Numbered from the stretch's first letter, positions 1-5,665 are shown. The stretch: DNA of 6,920 nt from CAYVUI01 sp964454745 (GCA_964454745.1 CAYVUI010000163.1:1-6920); one strand, 5' to 3'. Made by a program: numbers and translations. The notes: generated by a model not told the origin, from the sequence alone.

Positions 1-40
1 CAATACTATCAAAATACCTGTGAACGGTTACCCAGATATT

Positions 41-46
41 AAGGAG
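41..46 (+). promoter_or_regulatory. Shine-Dalgarno site of the redoxin gene
   Basis: AAGGAG lies six bases before the ATG at 53. This decides that start over the in-frame ATG at 20. It is one of only two strong Shine-Dalgarno sites in the window, the other being before the PEP-CTERM gene. The coupled operon genes have weaker sites. Confidence 0.8.
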
Positions 47-52
47 AAAAAG

Positions 53-634
53 ATGGCTTTCACACTTGCAATCGGCGAAAAAGCACCGGATTTCACGCTT
101 CCCGCAACGGATGGAAATACGTATTCTTTAAGCGATTTTGACGATGCGAAGTGTCTGGTTATCTTTTTTACCTGCAATCATTGCCCGTATGTTGTTGGTT
201 CTGATGAAGTGACACGGAAAACGGCTGAACGGTTTTCTCCGATGGGGGTCAAGTTTGTCGGGATCAACTCGAACAGCCCGAATACCTACGCGGAAGATTC
301 GTTTGATCATATGGTCAAACGGATGGATGAGCATAAGTTTCCGTGGCTGTATTTGCATGACGCAAGTCAGGATGTGGCAAAGGCTTACGGGGCTTTGCGT
401 ACGCCTCATTTTTATGTGTTTGATGAGGATCGCAAGCTGATCTATACCGGGCGGGCGCTGGATAACCCCAAGGATCCGGACCAGGCAAAGTGCAATGACC
501 TTGAAGATGCTCTAAAGGAGCATTTGGCGGGCAAGGGGGTCAGTACAAAGGTGACCAATCCGATCGGATGCAATGTCAAGTGGGACGGGCAGGATGCCCA
601 CTGGATGCCGCCGGAGGCCTGTGATCTTGTGTAG
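53..634 (+). CDS. Thioredoxin-fold redoxin (AhpC/TSA-like, CNHC motif)
   Basis: This 193-residue protein is a stand-alone thiol-disulfide or peroxiredoxin-like redoxin, probably cytoplasmic because it has no signal peptide or membrane segment. The N-terminal strand pattern GEKAPDFTLPATDG (residues 8-21) is typical of AhpC/TSA-Redoxin domains. The active-site CxxC is CNHC at residues 41-44, followed by Pro-Tyr-Val. The thioredoxin-fold cis-proline is Pro118 in TPHFYVFD. A further cysteine in IGCNVKW (Cys173) matches the C-terminal signature of the 'PRX_like' thioredoxin-family proteins. The ATG at 53 is chosen because AAGGAG (41-46) lies six bases upstream; an in-frame ATG at 20 would add 11 unlikely residues and has no such site. 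The electron donor and substrate cannot be read from the sequence. The gene appears monocistronic, with 286 bases to the next one. The family call is secure; the precise reaction is not known. Confidence 0.9.
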   Translation: MAFTLAIGEKAPDFTLPATDGNTYSLSDFDDAKCLVIFFTCNHCPYVVGSDEVTRKTAERFSPMGVKFVGINSNSPNTYAEDSFDHMVKRMDEHKFPWLYLHDASQDVAKAYGALRTPHFYVFDEDRKLIYTGRALDNPKDPDQAKCNDLEDALKEHLAGKGVSTKVTNPIGCNVKWDGQDAHWMPPEACDLV

Positions 635-714
635 GTGATAGTGGATTTACGTTGTCTTTATTAAGTGTGTTTTTCTTATTTCGGGCCTGAAAAGTCCGAA
701 AACATCACTTTTTC

Positions 715-749
715 AGCCGTTTCAGTAAGAATTTTATCGAACGGTTTTT
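715..749 (+). terminator. Possible intrinsic terminator after the redoxin gene
   Basis: AGCCGTTT (715-722) can pair with GAACGGTT (739-746), including two G-U pairs. The loop is 16 bases, and the T-run of 745-749 partly overlaps the stem. The stem is short and the loop long, so this is a weak terminator candidate lying about 80 bases after the stop codon. Confidence 0.35.
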
Positions 750-801
750 CTGCATGTTTATTGTTTTAACTACATAAAAAGAAAGTGTTTATGGGGGTAA
801 A

Positions 802-859
802 CCAGATGCTGGCCGATAAGAAACCGGCATTTTGGTAAGAAACTTGTGAATTATCGGCC
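802..859 (+). promoter_or_regulatory. Overlapping, mutually exclusive hairpins in the flagellin leader
   Basis: Helix A pairs CCAGATGCTGG (802-812) with CCGGCATTTTGG (824-835): eleven pairs, two of them G-U, with one bulged T. Helix B pairs GGCCGATAA (811-819) perfectly with TTATCGGCC (851-859). The two share bases 811-812, and the 5' arm of B lies mostly in the loop of A, so both cannot form fully at once. If the flagellin transcript starts upstream of 802, this is a candidate structural switch in the 5' leader. The matching is seen directly; a regulatory role is inference. Confidence 0.4.
812..819 (+). promoter_or_regulatory. GCCGATAA: sigma-28 -10-like box before flagellin
   Basis: These bases match exactly the -10 consensus of flagellar sigma-28 (FliA/SigD) promoters, TAAA-N15-GCCGATAA. 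The expected TAAA is not at the right distance: bases 793-796 are GGGG, and the nearest TAAA (798-801) is only ten bases away. The same octamer occurs inverted at 851-858. It could be a degenerate flagellar promoter, giving a start near 826 and a leader of about 95 bases, or simply one arm of a hairpin. Confidence 0.3.
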
Positions 860-920
860 TAAACTCTCGAAAATGATAACGTAGGTATGCGCGCGGTATC
901 TGCGCGTTAAATTAGAGAAT

Positions 921-2171
921 ATGCTGGTAATTAAAAACAATTTAATGGCTGCGAACTCGGCGAGGCTTTTAAGCAACTCGTACCGGTCGCTGGCCCAGTC
1001 TGTCGAAAGGCTCAGCTCGGGGTACCGCATCAATTCGGCGAAGGATGATGCGGCGGGGCTTGCGGTGCGTGAGCTGCTGCGCGCGGATATCGTGACGATG
1101 CGGATGGGGGCGCGCAATGCCCGCGACGGGATCAGCATGCTCCAGACGATGGAAGGGGGCATGGAGGCAATCAGCGAGACGCTTACGCGGATCAAGCAGC
1201 TTGCCGAACAGGCGGCGACGGGCTCGTATTCGGATCAGCAGCGCCGGATTATGGACGCGGAATTTGCGCAGATGATCTATGAGATTGATCGTGTGGCCAA
1301 CCAGACGGACTTTAACAAGGTGAAAATGCTCAATGAACCGAGCCGGGCGGTCACGATCCACTCGCATCATTCGAACCTGCATATCGAGAAGGTGGATTCG
1401 ACGATGGCGGGGCTGGGTTTGACGCCGGATTTTGTGCCGGGCAGCAAGGGCTCGGTGCCGTTTAACGGGATTCCGATTTACGGGGAGAGCCTGGATACGG
1501 AGTATCAGCGGTCGACGGAGTATGATGCGTTTACGCCGACGAACCATGTGATCTCGAGCCCGGAATATACGCTGTCCTTTGCGGATTATTACACGCAGGC
1601 GATGGCGGTGACGATTATGGCGCGGTTCAGCGATACCGGCGCGGGGACGAGTGAAAGCTGGATGGCGATTCCGATTATCTCGCCGGAGGGCAAAAAGTTT
1701 ACGGTAGAGGAAGTTGCCGAGCGGATCAATACCCAGCTTGGCTATGAGGCGGCCCATCGGGTATATGACGAGGCGACGAGTCAATACGTCTTGAAGGTTG
1801 ATGCGCAGGGCAGCGGCGCGGATCGATTTACGGCGCATACATTTGTATATGATGTGTCGGACAAGGTGAACCTGAATATTCGCACCCAGGCCGCTGCGCA
1901 GGCTGCGCTGGGGACGATCACCGAGGCGATTGAAAAACACGATACGAACCGTGCGGCCTTTGGATATTATTCGAATCGGCTGGACTGGGAGGACCGGCTT
2001 TTGAATATTTCGGCGGAAAATGCACTGGCCTCGAAGCAGCGGATCGATGAGGTGGATTACGCGACGGAGGTGGCGGCGATGACACGCCGGCAGGTGCTGG
2101 CGCAGGCGGGTACCTCGGTATTGGCCCAGGCGAACAGCATGCCGCAGATGGCGATGGGATTGTTGAGGTAA
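921..2171 (+). CDS. Flagellin (FliC/FlaA/Hag family)
   Basis: This 416-residue protein is the subunit of the flagellar filament, exported by the flagellar type III apparatus without a cleaved signal. The N-terminal D0/D1 part (about residues 1-140) carries the hallmark LSSGYRINSAKDDAAGLA (31-48), an R-I-K-Q-L-A-E-Q segment (90-97) equivalent to the TLR5-contact region of enterobacterial flagellin, and DFNKVKMLN (130-138). The C-terminal D1/D0 part (about 325-416) ends in the canonical VLAQANSMPQMAMGLLR. The central part, roughly 140-325, is a variable surface domain rich in Thr, Ser, Tyr and His, unlike the stock enterobacterial D2/D3. The protein has no cysteine. The ATG at 921 gives the standard start MLVIKNNLMAANSA, although its ribosome site (AGAG, 914-917) is weak and close. 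The stop TAA overlaps the next gene's first ATG by one base. Filament role is certain; which filament (major or minor) is not. Confidence 0.96.
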   Translation: MLVIKNNLMAANSARLLSNSYRSLAQSVERLSSGYRINSAKDDAAGLAVRELLRADIVTMRMGARNARDGISMLQTMEGGMEAISETLTRIKQLAEQAATGSYSDQQRRIMDAEFAQMIYEIDRVANQTDFNKVKMLNEPSRAVTIHSHHSNLHIEKVDSTMAGLGLTPDFVPGSKGSVPFNGIPIYGESLDTEYQRSTEYDAFTPTNHVISSPEYTLSFADYYTQAMAVTIMARFSDTGAGTSESWMAIPIISPEGKKFTVEEVAERINTQLGYEAAHRVYDEATSQYVLKVDAQGSGADRFTAHTFVYDVSDKVNLNIRTQAAAQAALGTITEAIEKHDTNRAAFGYYSNRLDWEDRLLNISAENALASKQRIDEVDYATEVAAMTRRQVLAQAGTSVLAQANSMPQMAMGLLR

Positions 2172-3292
2172 TGATGCGAATCCTGGCGATGGAACCTTAT
2201 TATGACGGCTCGCATAAGGAGTTTATCAATCAGTGGATGATGCGGTCGGAGCATTCGTTTGCACTGGAGACGCTGCCGGGGTATAAGTGGAAATGGCGGA
2301 TGCGGCACGGGGCGGTGCATTTCGCGGACCGGGCCAAGCGGCTTTTTGAGGCGGGGCACGATTTTGATTTGATCTTCTGTTCGGATATGCTCAACCTGGC
2401 GGAGTTCAAGGGGCTTGCGGGGGAGAAATATGCCTTGGTACCGACGGTGGTGTATTTTCATGAGAACCAGTTGACGTACCCGGTGCGGCACGAATCCGAG
2501 CGGGATTACCAGTTCGCGATGACGAATTTGACGTCCGCGCTGGCGGCGGATGTGGTGTGGTTCAATTCGTATTTTCACCGGGGGGAATTCCTGGAGGAAA
2601 TGGAAGCGTTCTTAAAGCGGATGCCGGATTTTCAGCCGTTTGAGGCAATTGAGCGGATTCGGGATAAGTCGGCCGTTTATCCGCTGGGGATTTCGGTTGC
2701 CGATGTTTCCAGGTTCTCCGGTCGGGATGAAAAGGGGCCGTTGCATATTTTGTGGTCGGCCCGGTGGGAGCATGACAAGAATCCGGAGCTGTTTTTTGCA
2801 GCGATGGAGCAACTGGAGCGGGAGGGGGTTGATTTTCGATTGAGTGTAATCGGGCAGAGCTTTCGGGATGTTCCGGAGGTATTTGGGCGGGCGAAGGAGG
2901 CGTTTGCTAAGCGGATCGTGCGGTGGGGGTACCAGGAATCGCGAGAGGAGTATCTAGCGGCGCTGGGTGAGGCGGATGTGGTGGTTTCGACAGCGGATCA
3001 TGAGTTTTTCGGGCTCAGTATTCTTGAGGCGGCAGGGGCGAACGTGCTGCCGGTTTTGCCGCGGAGGCTCAGTTACCCGGAAATCTTTGCGGATTGCCCG
3101 GAATTCTTTTATGATGGCAGCCAGGCCGGGCTGGTAAAAAAGCTTGCCGGGCTTGCACAAAAAAAACTGCAAAAGAATATCCTGGACGGTATTGATCTGA
3201 AACCGAGGGATATCGCCCAGCGGTATGCATGGGAGACGATTGCCCGAAAGCTGGACCGGGGTGTTGAAACGATCAAAAAAGATATGGATTGA
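2171..3292 (+). CDS. GT-B glycosyltransferase of the GTDC1/QTMAN (DUF3524) family, candidate tRNA-queuosine mannosyltransferase
   Basis: This 373-residue GT4-like enzyme lacks a signal peptide and membrane segments. The N-terminal half (about 1-180) has LAMEPYYDGSHKEF (5-18) and YFHENQLTYPVR from residue 95, both close to what I recall of human GTDC1 (EAFYGGSHK, YFHENQLIYPV). The C-terminal half has RWEHDKNPELFF (198-209), IGQSFRDVPEVF, and a sugar-nucleotide-binding E-x7-E pair, Glu278 and Glu286, in HEFFGLSILEA; human GTDC1 has WPHRWEHDKDPESFF and HEFFGVAMLEA. It lacks the long linker found in the animal protein. The animal enzyme transfers mannose from GDP-mannose to queuosine-34 of tRNA-Asp. 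The ATG at 2171 overlaps the flagellin stop (TAATG); ATG 2174 is equally possible and better spaced from GAGG (2165-2168). Behind a flagellin gene, flagellin glycosylation is the main alternative. Family confidence is high; the acceptor is inferred. Confidence 0.85.
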   Translation: MMRILAMEPYYDGSHKEFINQWMMRSEHSFALETLPGYKWKWRMRHGAVHFADRAKRLFEAGHDFDLIFCSDMLNLAEFKGLAGEKYALVPTVVYFHENQLTYPVRHESERDYQFAMTNLTSALAADVVWFNSYFHRGEFLEEMEAFLKRMPDFQPFEAIERIRDKSAVYPLGISVADVSRFSGRDEKGPLHILWSARWEHDKNPELFFAAMEQLEREGVDFRLSVIGQSFRDVPEVFGRAKEAFAKRIVRWGYQESREEYLAALGEADVVVSTADHEFFGLSILEAAGANVLPVLPRRLSYPEIFADCPEFFYDGSQAGLVKKLAGLAQKKLQKNILDGIDLKPRDIAQRYAWETIARKLDRGVETIKKDMD

Positions 3293-4512
3293 TGGAAAGT
3301 ATGAAAAAGATTGAACTGCTCGCCCCGGCGGGCAATCTTGAAAAGCTGAAGTTCGCGGCGGTCTACGGTGCGGACGCGGTCTATTTTGGAGCGGAGTTTG
3401 GCTCGCTTCGCAGTTACGCGGGCAATTTTTCCCTGGATGAAGCAAAAGAGGGAATCGATTTTCTTCATGCGCGGGGCAAGCGGGGGTATTTGACACTGAA
3501 CATCTACCCGTTTTCGGGTGAATACGGCAAGCTGCTGGAAACGGCGAGAGTGTTTGACGCGTTGGGGATCGATGGGATTATTGTTGCGGATATGGGGGTG
3601 TTTTCGCAGCTAAAGGATGCGGGGGTTCGTGCGCCGCTGCATGTTTCGACGCAGGCAAATACGACCAGTGCCCAGGCGGTGGAGGCGTGGGCGAAGATGG
3701 GGGCCAAACGGGTGAACCTGGCACGGGAGCTTACGCTTGAACAAATCCGGGAAATCGCGGCAGAAGCGGGCAGCCGGATTGAGCTGGAGGTATTTGTGCA
3801 CGGTGCATTGTGTTTTAGTTATTCGGGTCGGTGCGCGATCAGTGATTATATGACCGGGTACCGGGCCAACCGGGGCGAGTGCAAGCATCCGTGCCGGTAT
3901 CAGTATGCCCTTGTAGAGGAGACGCGGCCTGGCGAGTATTATCCTGTGTTTGAGGACGGGCGAGGGCTGTACCTGTTTAACTGCAAGGACCTGGCGCTGT
4001 TTGATTATATCGAGGCACTGAAAGAGGCGGGTGTGGATTCCGTGAAGATCGAGGGGCGGATGAAGTCGATCCATTATATCGCGACGGTGGTCAGCTTGTA
4101 TCGGCGGATCCTGGACGGGCATGTGTTTGAGCCCGATCAGGCGATTGCGTGGCTAAACCGGGTGCCCAACCGCGGCTATACGCAGGGTTTTATCAAGGGC
4201 ACGTTCGAGCCGGAGGATTATTCGGTGGATAAGAGTTTGACGACTGCGACGAGTTTGTTTGTGGCCAATGTACTGGAGGGGCAGGGGGAGAATTCTTCGC
4301 TGCTGGAGGTGCGGAACAATATTTACGCGGGTGATGAACTGGAGCTACTTAGCCCGGACGGGGATTTGCGGCAGGTTCGGATGCCTGATCCGCTGATGGA
4401 CAGGGAGGGTAATGAGCTGGAAAAGGCAACAAATTCGCAGTTTGTGGTCTTTGGGGAGAAATTGGAGCCCTTTTCGATCCTGCGGCGGATGGTTGATGCG
4501 AAAGAAAAGTAA
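3292..4512 (+). CDS. trhP: U32-family tRNA U34 hydroxylation protein (TrhP/YrrO-like)
   Basis: This protein (406 residues from ATG 3292) belongs to the U32 'peptidase' family, whose TrhP members (YegQ in E. coli, YrrO in B. subtilis) carry out prephenate-dependent hydroxylation of tRNA U34, the first step to mo5U/cmo5U. The barrel-like N-terminus starts ELLAPAGNLEKLKFAAVYGADAV. The U32 signature (E-x-F-x2-G-A-L-C-x4-G-x-C-x-I-S) is complete at 166-184. Cysteines 174, 181, 197 and 231 have the spacing of the 4Fe-4S ligands in the U32 relative UbiU. DSVKIEGRMKSIHYIATVVS matches YrrO closely, as does the overall length; the extra mid-segment of E. coli TrhP is absent. The start ATG overlaps the upstream TGA (TGATG), suggesting translational coupling; ATG 3301 is an alternative that removes three residues. 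RlhA-type 23S rRNA hydroxylase is a less likely alternative. No clear terminator follows. Confidence 0.88.
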   Translation: MESMKKIELLAPAGNLEKLKFAAVYGADAVYFGAEFGSLRSYAGNFSLDEAKEGIDFLHARGKRGYLTLNIYPFSGEYGKLLETARVFDALGIDGIIVADMGVFSQLKDAGVRAPLHVSTQANTTSAQAVEAWAKMGAKRVNLARELTLEQIREIAAEAGSRIELEVFVHGALCFSYSGRCAISDYMTGYRANRGECKHPCRYQYALVEETRPGEYYPVFEDGRGLYLFNCKDLALFDYIEALKEAGVDSVKIEGRMKSIHYIATVVSLYRRILDGHVFEPDQAIAWLNRVPNRGYTQGFIKGTFEPEDYSVDKSLTTATSLFVANVLEGQGENSSLLEVRNNIYAGDELELLSPDGDLRQVRMPDPLMDREGNELEKATNSQFVVFGEKLEPFSILRRMVDAKEK

Positions 4513-4666
4513 CTACACTAACATGGTTAAAGAAATGAAATGCCTGGAATTCAACTAAAAAAAATTGATCTTTCGCAGTTTTTGAGCAATTAACGATGAA
4601 TATTTTTTGCTTTTTCGATGTCAAATGATGAGAAGATAAAAAAATACATAATTTTCAAACCTCTTT

Positions 4667-4681
4667 GCACAATATTTGTGC
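4667..4681. promoter_or_regulatory. 15-bp palindrome GCACAA-TAT-TTGTGC
   Basis: The two 6-base arms are perfect and the spacer is three bases. It lies about 115 bases upstream of the -35 box of the PEP-CTERM promoter and 155 bases after the trhP stop. The shape is that of a dimeric repressor or activator site, but no regulator can be named. There is no T-run after it, so it is a poor terminator. Confidence 0.3.
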
Positions 4682-4796
4682 CAAAAAATAAGATTTTTAT
4701 ACCCTTTTTACAGTTTTTTACTCATTTTGTTAGGTTTGTGTTATTATGGTCGAACAAGCAAAAAGGGCGATTATTCGAAAATTATATATATTTTAC

Positions 4797-4825
4797 TTGA
4801 CAAAAAAGCAGTCCTGCCGCATAAT
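4797..4825 (+). promoter_or_regulatory. Sigma-70-type promoter of the PEP-CTERM gene
   Basis: A perfect -35 box, TTGACA (4797-4802), is followed by a 17-base spacer and CATAAT (4820-4825, five of six consensus bases). The DNA just upstream is A/T-tract rich, as in UP elements. Transcription would begin near 4832, leaving an untranslated leader of about 240 bases before the ATG at 5072. A second TATAAT at 4832-4837 has no matching -35. The spacer and -10 box lie within an inverted repeat (CCTGCC 4813-4818, GGCAGG 4848-4853). Confidence 0.65.
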
Positions 4826-4853
4826 ATTACGTATAATAATGCCTGGAGGCAGG
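4813..4853. repeat. Inverted repeat around the promoter -10 box
   Basis: CCTGCC (4813-4818) and GGCAGG (4848-4853) are perfect inverted arms. They enclose an imperfect 24-base dyad, 4819-4842, in which nine of twelve pairs match and the centre is TACGTA. Because the left arm lies upstream of the predicted transcription start, this would work as DNA (an operator) rather than as an RNA hairpin. The function is inference. Confidence 0.35.
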
Positions 4854-5058
4854 GTGTGGAAAATGAAGTAAAGTTCATGCCCTCAAAAGCTGGGTTGACA
4901 GGCGCAGCTATGTCGATTCAGTTATCTGTTTCTTTCAGGTCGGATATGTTTTTAGTTGTTTGTACATATCCCAAGCTTAAGCTCTTTTACAGTAAGTAAG
5001 AAAAGTTCGATTAAGAACTCGATAGAGAGTATCTTTCGACATATTAAGAAAGAAGTAT

Positions 5059-5064
5059 AAGGAG
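5059..5064 (+). promoter_or_regulatory. Shine-Dalgarno site of the PEP-CTERM gene
   Basis: AAGGAG ends seven bases before the ATG at 5072. It fixes the start, which gives a proper signal peptide, and suggests efficient translation. Confidence 0.8.
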
Positions 5065-5071
5065 AAGGAAA

Positions 5072-5593
5072 ATGAAGAATTTATGTGTAGTTTTAGTAGC
5101 TCTGTTAGTGTGTAGTGGGATATCGTTGGCACTTCCTGTGAATATCGGAGAATGGAAAGCTGATCCCGTGCAGAATTATGATAAGTTTACCTTTACATTA
5201 GTCGAGTCGACGGTTGCTGACAGTGTTGGTTTGAATGCGTTTAGTTTTTTTGGTAATGCTTACTTTAATTTCACCGGTTTCCCTTCAGACGGATATATCA
5301 AATATACCGTTGAAATAAATCAAAGCGTAGCTCCCGGGGAAGAATTTACTTATATTGAACTTAGTTCTGATTCTGGGCCCACTGTTGCGACCAAATATAT
5401 AGAAGAACTAGATGAAATGTTGACAGATAATGGAACTATTATCCCTGACAGTGGTTATACTTTTCTGACGGTTACAGACACTTTTTATGGTGTTGTGCCC
5501 AGCGCCAGTAATGGTTTTGCAGCAGCCGTTCCCGAACCGATGACGATGTTGCTTCTGGGGCTTGGTGGTTTGCTTCTGCGGAAACGCAAATAG
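5072..5593 (+). CDS. Small exported PEP-CTERM protein
   Basis: This 173-residue protein has an N-terminal signal peptide (Met-Lys-Asn, then a hydrophobic core at residues 4-13; likely cleavage after Ser-Leu-Ala at 18-20). Its C-terminal sorting tail has three parts: Val-Pro-Glu-Pro (153-156), a hydrophobic stretch rich in Leu and Gly (about 157-169), and the basic end Arg-Lys-Arg-Lys. Such tails are recognised by exosortase (EpsH/XrtA type), which moves proteins to the cell surface or matrix in biofilm-forming Gram-negative bacteria. The mature part (about 130 residues) is rich in Thr, Ser, Phe, Tyr and acidic residues, suggesting a beta-rich extracellular domain; I recognise no enzyme motif. 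The gene is its own transcription unit with a strong promoter, a long leader and a strong terminator. No exosortase gene is in the window. Its codons are AT-richer than those of the flagellin operon. The biological role is unknown. Confidence 0.88.
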   Translation: MKNLCVVLVALLVCSGISLALPVNIGEWKADPVQNYDKFTFTLVESTVADSVGLNAFSFFGNAYFNFTGFPSDGYIKYTVEINQSVAPGEEFTYIELSSDSGPTVATKYIEELDEMLTDNGTIIPDSGYTFLTVTDTFYGVVPSASNGFAAAVPEPMTMLLLGLGGLLLRKRK

Positions 5594-5628
5594 AACAAGT
5601 ATTTTCTTCAAATTTTCGAATAAAATGT

Positions 5629-5665
5629 AAAAGGCCGCTCTTTGCCCGGGGCGGCCTTTTTTTTT
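5629..5665 (+). terminator. Strong intrinsic terminator after the PEP-CTERM gene
   Basis: AAAAGGCCGC (5629-5638) pairs perfectly with GCGGCCTTTT (5651-5660), with a 12-base loop. It is followed by a T-run that extends to 5665, nine T in all. It lies 36 bases after the stop codon. The A-run before the stem also gives some reverse-strand terminator character. Confidence 0.93.

Larger units (their letters stand above)
635..920. other. Gene-free leader region upstream of flagellin, rich in inverted repeats
   Basis: No convincing coding sequence lies on either strand of these 286 bases. They hold several possible hairpins: TCGGGC/GTCCGA (681-699), AGCCGTTT/GAACGGTT (715-746), CCAGATGCTGG/CCGGCATTTTGG (802-835), GGCCGATAA/TTATCGGCC (811-859) and CGCGC/GCGCG (890-906). 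The first two may belong to the end of the redoxin transcript, and the later ones to the start of the flagellin transcript. I found no sigma-70 promoter with both elements at good spacing, and no GG-N10-GC pair typical of sigma-54. A complete sigma-28 promoter is also lacking, although an exact -10-like box is present. Confidence 0.7.
4513..5071. other. AT-rich gene-free region and long leader of the PEP-CTERM gene
   Basis: Open frames here are short, biased to Phe/Ile/Lys and lack ribosome sites, so I call none. The first part (4513-4796) is very AT-rich with A- and T-tracts, which could act as upstream promoter DNA, and contains the GCACAA/TTGTGC palindrome. The second part holds a strong promoter (4797-4825) and then about 240 bases of probable untranslated leader. 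That leader has small inverted repeats: AGCTG/CAGCT (4888-4909), the perfect palindrome AGCTTAAGCT (4974-4983), AGTTC/GAACT (5004-5019) and GATA/TATC (5021-5033). I see no conserved riboswitch core such as GEMM. Confidence 0.7.

Noticed and set aside
681..699. TCGGGC/GTCCGA hairpin as a terminator of the redoxin gene
   Set aside because: The stem is six pairs with a G-U pair and is followed by AAAA rather than a T-run.
635..920. c-di-GMP (GEMM) riboswitch before flagellin
   Set aside because: The GGGTAAACC piece near 795-803 recalls part of such switches, but the conserved GACGCAAAGC-type core and second helix are absent.
969..1940. Long open frame (323 codons) on the minus strand inside flagellin
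   Set aside because: It is an Arg/His/Pro-rich shadow caused by the G/C-ending codons of flagellin, with no ribosome site and no recognisable domain. The flagellin reading is unambiguous.
4618..4800. 60-codon AT-rich open frame
   Set aside because: Low-complexity Phe/Ile/Lys composition, no Shine-Dalgarno sequence, and it overlaps the upstream promoter DNA.
4895..4923. Second TTGACA as a promoter -35
   Set aside because: No -10-like hexamer lies 16-18 bases downstream; the nearest, TTATCT, is 21 bases away.
4676..4999. Plus-strand open frame of 107 codons, with a 40-codon version from ATG 4878
   Set aside because: It spans the strong promoter, has no ribosome site at either start, and the Phe/Leu/Ile/Lys-heavy 5' part reflects AT-rich DNA. 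A leader peptide at 4878-4999 cannot be excluded but has no positive evidence.
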